Below the pieces are notes generated by a model. The model did no database searches and was not told the DNA's origin. It was given only the letters and a program-made list of their open reading frames with translations. This document shows positions 1 to 6,565 of a DNA stretch of 11,158 nucleotides, piece by piece. Position 1 is the first letter of the stretch. The number at the start of each line of letters is the position of its first letter. The translations under genes and the position numbers were made by a program. The DNA is from a bacterium. Its GTDB lineage: Bacteria; CSSED10-310; JAJRTK01. The stretch spans positions 1 to 11,158 of the forward strand of contig JAJRTK010000495.1 in the NCBI GenBank assembly GCA_024278345.1, read 5' to 3'.

Positions 1-79
1 CATCTTCGACGGCGTGGTTATGGCGCTCGGCGCCATTCACTTTCATCTTCCGGGGTGTGGTCGCCGGGATCATGCTCGT

Positions 80-344
80 TAAGGCGGGACAAAACAGGAA
101 AAGAAGAGGGAAAACGCGGGGCCGAGCGAAGCGAGACGCCGAGCATAAGCGAGGCCCACCGTACAAGAATGTGGGCTGGGATCCCGTTGCCATTTGTTGC
201 AACGGGAAGTTGAGCTCGCTCCCTGGTGGGTGCAGGGTGAAGCCCTGCCAGGGGACCGGGGACGGAGTCCCCGGACGACCGCCGAGCGGAGCGCGGCGTT
301 GTCCGAGGCCAAGTTTTTTCCCCGGCGACCATTGTCCCGCTTTG
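80..344 (+). ncRNA. Candidate structured RNA / hairpin-rich mobile RNA element (HEARO/omega-RNA-like?)
   Basis: This block has no convincing gene but is packed with stems. On the + strand I see: 119-123 with 153-157; CCCAC 155-159 with GTGGG 171-175; CCCGTTGC 183-190 with GCAACGGG 199-206; an arm 221-225/249-253 continuing into 232-238/242-248 with a GAA loop; CCGGGGAC 256-263 with GTCCCCGG 267-274 (GGA loop); and 274-283 with 295-303, which carries one bulge. Long-range pairing closes the whole: GGGAAAA 108-114 with TTTTCCC 316-322, and 80-92 with 332-344 (13 pairs, two of them G-T). Repeated GAA/GGA loops closed by GC pairs favour the + strand as the RNA strand. Length, nesting and insertion into a gene recall HEARO RNAs (omega-RNAs of IscB/IsrB), here without an open reading frame. 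That family assignment is from memory and uncertain. Alternatives are a composite REP or MITE-like element. Confidence 0.5.
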
Positions 345-349
345 CGTGG

Positions 350-1141
350 ATACCCGATGGATGTAACGTTCCGCTGGAGCAGAGGGTGGTCCCGCCGGTG
401 GGGAGCCATCCCGTGGATCACCTTGGCCAAGAGATCCTTGCCAACGCCAGACTGACCCGTGATGAGAATACACTCAACCATCTTGCTCTCCGCATAGCAC
501 TTGGCCTCCCAGAGCACTGCCATGAACGCCCGATTCTTGCTCGCCATGAAACAATCATCCGTCCCCAATCGTGCCAGAAGCCGAGTGGCGGAGCTCGGAG
601 GAAGGGCATCGTTGTAAAACTTCAACTGCCACTCCCGAATCGCCGCAAGTTGAGTTGCGTAAACCTCGGCCAGGAAAACGTCCCACTCGCTGAACTGCCC
701 ATGGCATCGGTCCAGATAGAGCGCCGCCCGAACCGTGCCGCCAAACTCGATGGGCAGGCAACAGATGGAGCTTATCTCCGCATTGAGGCTACTGGAAGAA
801 TCGGGTTCGATGACCCCCGCGCAACTCCGATCACCTCCAAGCAACCTTCTCAAGTAACTCCGGCTGATGGGCCGCTGCACCCCAAGACGGTCGGCCTCCA
901 GGTATTCCGTCTGAAGCTCGTTGACATCTAACTGCTCCGGCGACACGATTCTAGGCACCGCCAAAGCTCCGGCACGAGCCCCCGTCACTTCGATAAGCGG
1001 CCGGAGCATTCTCCGTGAAAGATGCACCTCCGGACTTCTTGTCAATAGATCCCTTATGCCTTGCAGATAGATATGTTTCCGCTCTTTCCAATCTTCTTTA
1101 CCCCCGTGCGGCGAGGCGCCCATGCTTTCCCAATCCCTCAT
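350..1141 (-). pseudogene. GAF + AAA+ sigma-54 activator (VasH-like), truncated
   Basis: Translation starts at ATG 1141, preceded at 8 bases by a strong Shine-Dalgarno (GAAAGGAGGAGA, 1149-1160). Residues about 25-195 form a GAF sensor domain, ending in the typical ALYLDR...F...D..F...YATQLAAI pattern. A linker leads to the start of a bacterial enhancer-binding AAA+ domain: ILITGQSGVGKDLLAKVIH, with Walker A at residues 229-235 and Lys235. Homology stops near residue 262 (about position 356), where a family member would continue into the GAFTGA loop that contacts sigma-54. Instead the sequence enters the hairpin block. The frame stays open to the left window edge, but the residues there look like translated repeats. 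GAFTGA, Walker B, sensor motifs and the DNA-binding HTH are all absent, so I read it as broken. The GAF-AAA+ layout resembles VasH, activator of T6SS genes. A sigma-54 promoter lies about 2.1 kb away, so this gene, or an intact paralogue, may be its regulator. Confidence 0.75.
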
Positions 1142-1148
1142 GCTGAAA

Positions 1149-1160
1149 TCTCCTCCTTTC
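1149..1160 (-). promoter_or_regulatory. Ribosome binding site of the sigma-54 activator gene
   Basis: Reading the minus strand, GAAAGGAGGAGA sits 7 bases before ATG 1141. It decides for this start over the in-frame ATG at 1123, which has no such site. Confidence 0.7.
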
Positions 1161-1401
1161 AAGGATTCTCCACCGGTTTCCTTTGCTCCCCCAAAAGTGA
1201 CGAACATCTTGCGGCGATTTCACCCACCCGGGGCATGGTTCAGGAAAAACGCTTTTCTCTCTTTGTGTTGTCTTCCGCTCGCGGCGGCGGCAATCCGTCC
1301 GCCGCCCCTCGCCTTCTTCCAGCCGCCGATTCGCCCCCTACACACATTCATAGCACTACCGGCAAGCCAGCAGCCGCCATCAACCCCCGAAGAACCCGAG
1401 G

Positions 1402-2919
1402 TCACTCCTCGAAGTAAAGACGGACGTCGCTCAAAAAAAATTCAACCCGAGCGTCCCGGTGCTGAGTGAGAGCGCCTGCCGCAAGGGCTATTTTTCGTAC
1501 TTTGCCCGCCTCGAAGGCCGCCAAGCAGTCCAGCGCCAGGGGAAGAAGAGCTTCATGAATACTGGTGAACTCTTTGCCCACGGACTTGATGCACGACTGA
1601 CCACTTCCTTTCGCACTTCTGGGCGCTCCCACGAGCCCGCTATCCTGAAATGCCGCCCGCCGGGTACTCCAAAACCAGATGGTCCCGAGATTCTCTTCGG
1701 AGCCCGAGAGAAACTGCAGCGCAAAAAAAGCGTTTGCCTGACGCTTCAGAAAACCGCCGCCCTCCATGGGGTTCAGCCTAAAACCAGCCTCCAGCACCAG
1801 TTTCTTGAGATCTCCGGAAAGGGGCAACTCGATGGCCTGGGTGATCTGAGCGAAGTTCTCCCCTTCCAGGATCCCGTGAAGAAAGCGCACATTGTTCCTG
1901 CGCTCAACGGACACGGTGAAGTTGCCTTTGGTGGGATCGAGATTCTTTTCCCAGCCGTCGCTCCAGTGACGAGAGAAGTCGCCATTCCTCACCAAATTCC
2001 TCCGGCCATTCTTCCCACTGGCCGCGGGCCGCGAACCGCTCGAGGCTAGCGTCGATCCGCCCGGTCGCACACGGCTCACCGGGGTTAGCGACGCACTGGC
2101 CAGCAGACCAGACCGGGGCCCGCCACTCTTTTCAATGGCCGCGAACCGCTCTCTCTTCGAACGAACGAAATAGAAGTCGTCTGAAAAGCTCGATGCTCTC
2201 CAGGGGATCTGACGGCCCCCGGATGCCTTCGCCACCTTCTTGCTCACCCGCTTGAAAATCGCGTCCAGCTCGAGGCCCGGAGTCTCAAGAGATTCCAGGA
2301 AGTAGGTGGTGAACAGGCCATTGCGTCCACCGGGGTTGTCGTCGGCAACGCAACCTGGGCAGGTGGCGAAAACAATGTAGGTTCCCGGATTACTGCTCAT
2401 CACCGCCAATCCCCTGGAAGCACTCTTGCTGCTCCTGAAGGGGTTGTTCCGGCACGCATCGAGAATCAGCATGTTTAAGGCCGATCCCCTCTCCTCCATC
2501 TGTTCCCGAATCTGCTCCGCCGAAACCGAGATCCGCTTTGCTCTCGCCATGCTGGTGGCATCGAAATCGATAGGCAAGAGGTAATTCTCACCATCAAGCT
2601 GGATCCCGTGGCCGGAATAGTAGAAAAAACCAACTCCACCGGGACGGATTCCAGCCACAAACCGATCCACGGCATCGAGCATCGTCCCGAGGTCGGCATT
2701 CACTTCCACGATGACTTTGAATCCCAGGCGTTGGAGAGCGCCGCTGAGGACCACCGCATCCCTTCCCGGGTTCCCTAAAGGCGCCTGAGGATAGGCGCTG
2801 TTGCCAATAACCAGGGCGATCCCAGGTGGGTTCACCACCCCACCAGCACTGGCAATGCCACCAAGCTCCAGGAACAGCCAAAAGCCAAGAATCCTCAAAA
2901 AAGATGCTCGTTTCCCCAT
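1402..2919 (-). CDS. Secreted caspase-family (peptidase C14) protease with C-terminal jelly-roll domain
   Basis: A 505-residue protein. Residues 1-25 are a signal peptide (hydrophobic core LGFWLFLELGGIA, likely cut after ASA25), so it should act in the periplasm or outside. Residues 33-252 are a caspase p20-type domain: ALVIGNSAY opening strand, catalytic His104 in FFYYSGHGIQ, and catalytic Cys156 in LILDACRNNPF, followed by the GRNGLFTTYFLES motif usual in bacterial orthocaspases. Members are cysteine proteases, often specific for basic residues. A Ser/Gly/Arg-rich linker (about 265-305) joins it to a beta-rich domain (about 308-505) that begins NLVRNGDFSRHWSDGW. That opening is typical of CBM4/9-like galactose-binding folds, so the domain may anchor the enzyme to glycans. 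The start is backed by GGGAGGG 7 bases before the ATG. It is divergent from the vWA operon, with a weak sigma-54 promoter candidate at 2998-3012. Family call firm; substrate and activation unknown. Confidence 0.9.
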   Translation of the reverse strand: MGKRASFLRILGFWLFLELGGIASAGGVVNPPGIALVIGNSAYPQAPLGNPGRDAVVLSGALQRLGFKVIVEVNADLGTMLDAVDRFVAGIRPGGVGFFYYSGHGIQLDGENYLLPIDFDATSMARAKRISVSAEQIREQMEERGSALNMLILDACRNNPFRSSKSASRGLAVMSSNPGTYIVFATCPGCVADDNPGGRNGLFTTYFLESLETPGLELDAIFKRVSKKVAKASGGRQIPWRASSFSDDFYFVRSKRERFAAIEKSGGPRSGLLASASLTPVSRVRPGGSTLASSGSRPAASGKNGRRNLVRNGDFSRHWSDGWEKNLDPTKGNFTVSVERRNNVRFLHGILEGENFAQITQAIELPLSGDLKKLVLEAGFRLNPMEGGGFLKRQANAFFALQFLSGSEENLGTIWFWSTRRAAFQDSGLVGAPRSAKGSGQSCIKSVGKEFTSIHEALLPLALDCLAAFEAGKVRKIALAAGALTQHRDARVEFFLSDVRLYFEE

Positions 2920-2997
2920 GAGAGATCCCTCCCTCCGGTGGTCCTTCGCATTGCGCCGCCCTCTCAGGTGCCGAGAGATTCCCTTCCCAACGACTTA

Positions 2998-3012
2998 ACA
3001 AACCTCATGCCA
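2998..3012 (-). promoter_or_regulatory. Possible sigma-54 promoter for the caspase gene
   Basis: On the minus strand the sequence reads TGGCATGAGGTTTGT. The -24 part (TGGCA) is perfect and the spacing to the -12 part is correct, but the expected TTGC is TTGT, losing the usually invariant C. Transcription would begin near 2986, about 67 bases before the start codon, mirroring the leader length on the other side. Weak by itself. Confidence 0.35.
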
Positions 3013-3076
3013 ACGGCCGCCTTACCACTCGTTCCGCCTTGCATCGCCATCTGACCGCAAACGAACTCCTTGAGCC

Positions 3077-3101
3077 ACGAGATTTCGCCGCGATTTCTCG
3101 T
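3077..3101. promoter_or_regulatory. Dyad in the divergent control region, candidate activator site
   Basis: Two 11-base arms, ACGAGATTTCG (3077-3087) and CGATTTCTCGT (3091-3101), are inverted copies matching at 9 of 11 positions around CCG. The right arm recurs exactly at 3139-3149. The dyad lies about 65 bases upstream of the leftward candidate promoter and about 170 bases upstream of the rightward one, where sigma-54 enhancer sites usually sit. A separate perfect 12-base palindrome, CTTGAATTCAAG, is at 3126-3137. The remaining 445-base divergent region shows no gene. Binding is inferred only. Confidence 0.4.
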
Positions 3102-3272
3102 CAGCACCGAGGCGTATTTTCGCGGCTTGAATTCAAGTCGATTTCTCGTTTCACACTTATGTAGAACGGCAGGACTAACTAAACCCACTATAAGACCATA
3201 GCATGCCTAATGACTTAAAAACAAAGGCGATGGAACCTGAACACCGAGCCATTCCGTCTCATCCAACTATCC

Positions 3273-3288
3273 TGGCATAGCAATTGCT
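3273..3288 (+). promoter_or_regulatory. Sigma-54 (-24/-12) promoter of the vWA-TagTSR-like operon
   Basis: The sequence TGGCATAGCAATTGCT matches the consensus TGGCAC-N5-TTGCW in both invariant pairs (GG and GC) and in their spacing. The start of transcription would be near 3299-3300, giving a leader of about 65 bases before ATG 3365. Promoters of this kind are silent until an AAA+ enhancer-binding protein acts. The remains of such a protein are encoded on the minus strand ending at 1141. Confidence 0.75.
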
Positions 3289-3364
3289 TTCCTTGAATGC
3301 AACGCAACAAGCGGCTGTTCAAGTCAAGACAAATGTTTTTTAAGTCTCTGTAAAAGGGGAAGCA

Positions 3365-5608
3365 ATGCTCAGTCAGGATCAGATGCCTCACGGGGGAGCC
3401 ACTTTAGCCGAGGGCTCGGGAATCCCGATCATCCACTCACCCCGCCGGCTTGCCCAGCGGGGGCTCACCCTTTCTCTTCTATTCTTTTTCTTGGGCCTCG
3501 CCGGGGTGTCTCTGGCCGTTCCGCGGCGCTACGTCCGCGTCGAAGGAAAGCGAAGCCTCCCCCTTCGAGTACTCGTCCGCCCCTTCAGCAATATCTATGA
3601 GAAGCCAGACACAGCCAGCGCCATGGTTCGAGAAAACGTCGATGCTCTCCAGGCCTTCTACGTCTACAAGAAACCAAAAAGAGGTTCCTCGGACGGATGG
3701 TACGAGGTGGGGCCGGATACCCGTGGAACCGTTCTTGGCTGGCTCCAGGCCGATGATGTCATGGAATGGAAACAAACCATGTGCGTCTCTTATACCCATC
3801 CGGCGGGGCGCCATCCGGTTCTCCTCTTTAGTGGTGGCAAAGCGCTTCTAAGCCTCCTCAAGGCGCCGCCTAACGAACGGGCGGAAAAGATGCGTCAGTT
3901 CAACCTGGCCATCGACCGGAAGCAGATCCCTGATGATTTCCCCGTAATCTCCCGCGAGCCAAAAGACTACATCGACATTGCCGAGCAATTCTACCTCATG
4001 CCGATCTTAGAAAGCGCTCCCTTTGAATTCGAAACCGGAGATGAAGGGCGGATTCTCCAGGTGGCGGCCGCCGCAAAAAACGAGCGCGGGGCATTGACGG
4101 TCAAGAGCGCTCCAGAACAGAGCTTTGCCTCAGACGCCCCCGATTTTGTCAACAACCCGGAAACGGCCATGAAATCGCTCCAAATGGACGTCATCTACGT
4201 TATCGATACGACAGCGAGCATGGGACCGTTCATTCAGGTTACTCTCGATACCATCCGGGAAGTCAGCCAGGCAGTTGCCTCGGATCCCAGCGTGTCGGAG
4301 AGCGTGAAGTTCGGCCTTTGGGCATATCGCGACTCCATGACGATCCCCGGCATCGAGTTCCATACGAAGAATTTCACTCCAGACCTTCAGAGAATCGACG
4401 ATTTCGGCAACACTTTGACCACCGTTCGACCGGCGAGAGTCGGAAGCCAGGATTACCCAGAGGACGTTTTCGCCGGGATCGAGCGCGCCATCCGGGAGAG
4501 CCAATGGACTCCTGAAGCTCTTCACTTCATCGTCCTCATCGGCGATGCACCCAGCCACGAGCTTGGACACCCCTGGAACTCCACCGGCCAAAGCGCCGAA
4601 ACCCTGCGCCAGTTCGCCGATCCGCCCGACACTTACTACATCTTTGCCCTGCATCTCAAAGATCCACAGGCGCGGCCATTCTGGCCCATCGCCGAAGAAC
4701 AATTCCGAACGCTTTCCAGAAACCCCGGAAGCGGTGAGTCAGCCTACAAAGAGGTTGATTCCAACGCTAGCAGGGCCTTTTCGGAAGCTTCCAAGGCCAT
4801 CGCCGGAAGCCTCGCAAAGATCATTCAGGATGCCAAGGGGGGCCGGTTGAGCATCGCCCAGCTCCGAGCCAAAACTGGCCCGCCCAGCTCCGTCAGTGCT
4901 TCCGGAAGCACCGCCGCCTCTGGATCCACCGAACCTTCAGGCCACCAGCCCCCCCCATCATCGGGAAGCGGAGGCCCCGAGGCGGAGTCGAACCCAATCC
5001 AGGGTGAGGGACAAGCCCCCGTGGCAATCCCCACCGGCGATCAAGAGGTCTCCAAAATGGTAACCCAAGTGGGGTACGCTGCTTTGCTGGAGTGGATTGG
5101 GAAGAAAAAAGGTGCAAAAGCGCCCCGAGACATCGTCGCTTGGACCACAGACCGGGATCCGGAAGATCCGACAATCTCCAGCCTCGACGTCAGGATTCTT
5201 ATTACGAAGAATCAACTGGACTCCTTGGTCCGGGCGCTTCAGGAGATCCTGCTGGCGGCGAAGCAGGCTGACATCGGAGGCGAGGATCTCCTCAAGGCCC
5301 TGCAAGCCATTCCTTCGGTGGCCTCTCGCGGCGCGGAAATCGGCGAGGCCAAAAAGCTTTCGGAAAGCAAAGATTTCTTCCCTGAATTCATCATGGGCCT
5401 CCCCTACAAGAGCCTTGTGATGGACATCGACAACGAAACCTGGAGTGGCTGGGGCGAAGAAGAGCGCGGGCGATTCCTCGAAAACATCGATGCCAAAATC
5501 CAGCTCTATTCGGCCATCTACGACAACGCTAACGGATGGATCTCCCTGAATGAAGGAGACGATCCGGGCCAGTTCGTCCATCCCTTGCTTCTCGATGCTC
5601 TTCCATAA
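3365..5608 (+). CDS. Membrane-anchored SH3-like/vWA protein, PpkA periplasmic-domain homologue lacking the kinase
   Basis: A 747-residue protein. A 31-residue basic cytoplasmic tail is followed by a membrane segment at about 32-51 (TLSLLFFFLGLAGVSLAV), so the bulk lies in the periplasm. Residues about 66-165 look like an SH3-type fold (LRVLVRPFSNIYEKPD ... GWYEVG ... GWLQADDVMEW). Residues about 275-490 are a von Willebrand A domain with the MIDAS motif D281-T-T-A-S285, GLWAYRDS at 317-324 and GDAPSHE at 393-399. A Ser/Gly/Pro-rich linker (505-555) precedes a C-terminal domain ending PLLLDALP. This SH3/vWA/C-terminal order is, to my knowledge, that of the extracytoplasmic part of PpkA, the T6SS threonine kinase. 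The N-terminal kinase of PpkA is missing and nothing replaces it. Start supported by AAGGGGA before ATG 3365. First gene of the operon, behind the sigma-54 promoter. It may be an envelope sensor or a TagR partner. Confidence 0.8.
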   Translation: MLSQDQMPHGGATLAEGSGIPIIHSPRRLAQRGLTLSLLFFFLGLAGVSLAVPRRYVRVEGKRSLPLRVLVRPFSNIYEKPDTASAMVRENVDALQAFYVYKKPKRGSSDGWYEVGPDTRGTVLGWLQADDVMEWKQTMCVSYTHPAGRHPVLLFSGGKALLSLLKAPPNERAEKMRQFNLAIDRKQIPDDFPVISREPKDYIDIAEQFYLMPILESAPFEFETGDEGRILQVAAAAKNERGALTVKSAPEQSFASDAPDFVNNPETAMKSLQMDVIYVIDTTASMGPFIQVTLDTIREVSQAVASDPSVSESVKFGLWAYRDSMTIPGIEFHTKNFTPDLQRIDDFGNTLTTVRPARVGSQDYPEDVFAGIERAIRESQWTPEALHFIVLIGDAPSHELGHPWNSTGQSAETLRQFADPPDTYYIFALHLKDPQARPFWPIAEEQFRTLSRNPGSGESAYKEVDSNASRAFSEASKAIAGSLAKIIQDAKGGRLSIAQLRAKTGPPSSVSASGSTAASGSTEPSGHQPPPSSGSGGPEAESNPIQGEGQAPVAIPTGDQEVSKMVTQVGYAALLEWIGKKKGAKAPRDIVAWTTDRDPEDPTISSLDVRILITKNQLDSLVRALQEILLAAKQADIGGEDLLKALQAIPSVASRGAEIGEAKKLSESKDFFPEFIMGLPYKSLVMDIDNETWSGWGEEERGRFLENIDAKIQLYSAIYDNANGWISLNEGDDPGQFVHPLLLDALP

Positions 5609-5617
5609 CTCAGCCGT

Positions 5618-5639
5618 GGGCGCCTCTACGCAGGCGCCC
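5618..5639 (+). other. Perfect hairpin between the vWA and ATPase genes
   Basis: GGGCGCCT (5618-5625) and AGGCGCCC (5632-5639) form an uninterrupted 8-bp GC-rich stem with a 6-base loop, ten bases after the vWA stop codon. No T-run follows, so it is not a standard intrinsic terminator. It could stabilise or mark processing of the upstream message, or attenuate transcription into the ABC genes. Confidence 0.45.
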
Positions 5640-5664
5640 TGCTCCAAGCACCGAGGGACAAGAC

Positions 5665-6432
5665 ATGGCAGATTCATTGCCGGTATACCGACTCCGCCAG
5701 GTTTCCAAGCTACGTGAAAAGGGTGGCCACGCTTTCGAGTTGACCGTCAACAGCCTGGACATATTCGCCGGTGACTTCGTCGCCGTGGTTGGCCCGAGCG
5801 GCTGCGGGAAGAGCACTCTCCTCGATCTTCTTGCCCTGGTCCTCACGCCCAGCTCCGCCGAACAGTTTTCCATCAGCGCCGGAGAGAGCCAGAGTTTCGC
5901 GGTAGCGGGAAAAAACGATGTCGAATTGGCGGAGTTTCGAAAGCGGAACCTTGGCTACATTCTTCAAACGGGGGGGCTCCTCCCCTTCTTGAGTGTCTGG
6001 GAAAACGTCTTGCTCCCCTCTCTTATCAACGGCGATGGAGCGACGGGAAAAACCAAGGCTCTGGAGCTCCTCGGCAGCCTTCAAATCGAAGAGCAGAGGA
6101 ACAAAAAGCCTCAGTTCCTTTCCGGGGGGCAAAGGCAGCGCGTGGCCATTGCACGGGCCCTTGTACATTCCCCGTCCATCGTGCTCGCCGACGAGCCAAC
6201 CGCCGCGGTGGACCGCGACACCGCCCTTGAGATCCTCGATCAACTCACCGACCTGACCCGGCGACAAAACGTCGCCCTTCTCATGGTGACCCACGATCTG
6301 GAGCTCGCCGCGAAGGCTCAACGCATCTTCACCTTCCAGTGGAAGCGGACCAGCTCCACGTTCACTGAATCCCGCTGCTTTGAATGCACCCCCGGGAGCT
6401 CTTCGGCGAAGGACACTCGAGCGCCCCGGTGA
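5665..6432 (+). CDS. ABC transporter ATPase, TagT/LolD-like
   Basis: A 255-residue nucleotide-binding subunit. All family motifs are intact: Walker A GPSGCGKST (43-51), Q-loop Gln101 in YILQTGGLLPFLSVWENV, signature LSGGQ (152-156), Walker B IVLADE (172-177), D-loop AAVDRD, and switch His210. It should hydrolyse ATP on the inner face of the membrane and drive the FtsX-type permease encoded next. The closest kinds are LolD/MacB and TagT. The Q-loop context with GGLLPFLSV, together with a preceding vWA gene and following permease and FGE-fold genes, points to TagT. Start supported by GAGGGA 6 bases before the ATG. After the switch region it carries about 30 extra residues without recognisable features, where LolD-type proteins usually end. 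A 133-base purine-rich gap separates it from the permease. Confidence 0.9.
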   Translation: MADSLPVYRLRQVSKLREKGGHAFELTVNSLDIFAGDFVAVVGPSGCGKSTLLDLLALVLTPSSAEQFSISAGESQSFAVAGKNDVELAEFRKRNLGYILQTGGLLPFLSVWENVLLPSLINGDGATGKTKALELLGSLQIEEQRNKKPQFLSGGQRQRVAIARALVHSPSIVLADEPTAAVDRDTALEILDQLTDLTRRQNVALLMVTHDLELAAKAQRIFTFQWKRTSSTFTESRCFECTPGSSSAKDTRAPR

Positions 6433-6565
6433 TTCCAAAGATCCCAACAACTCCACCAAAAGGAGCCGGCAAGAGAAGACCGAATCAACGAGGCGGGAGC
6501 TCCACGGCGCCGACGATAGCGAAGAAACGGCGTAGAGGCGGAAAACGCCGGAAAAGGAAAAAACG

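Noticed and set aside
2-82. Open frame on the + strand from the window edge to TAA 80-82 (reads IFDGVVMALGAIHFHLPG...), possible tail of an upstream gene
   Set aside because: Only 26 codons are visible, I recognise no family, and the segment partly overlaps the inverted repeats of the hairpin element.
194-931. Long + strand frame of 245 codons opposite the sigma-54 activator
   Set aside because: It lies antisense to a clearly coding GAF/AAA+ frame. Such mirror frames are common opposite these GC-rich genes, and it has no ribosome site or family motif.
1360-1402. CCTCGGG...CGGGG imperfect stem after the caspase stop codon as a terminator
   Set aside because: The stem is short with G-T pairs and no T-run follows, so it is too weak to call.
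1459-2049. Plus-strand frame of 196 codons opposite the caspase C-terminal domain
   Set aside because: Antisense to a gene with clear domains, a signal peptide and a ribosome site; no protein features of its own.
2964-3188. Minus-strand frame of 74 codons in the divergent control region
   Set aside because: It overlaps the promoter and dyad elements, has no ribosome site and no recognisable protein features.
4130-4702. Minus-strand frame of 190 codons inside the vWA gene, and another at 4958-5677
   Set aside because: Mirror frames of the vWA coding sequence with no start signals or motifs.
5666-5681. Perfect sigma-54-like motif TGGCAGATTCATTGCC at the ATPase start codon
   Set aside because: It overlaps the start codon, so transcription would begin inside the gene, about 27 bases after the ATG. 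Likely chance, or coding constraint.
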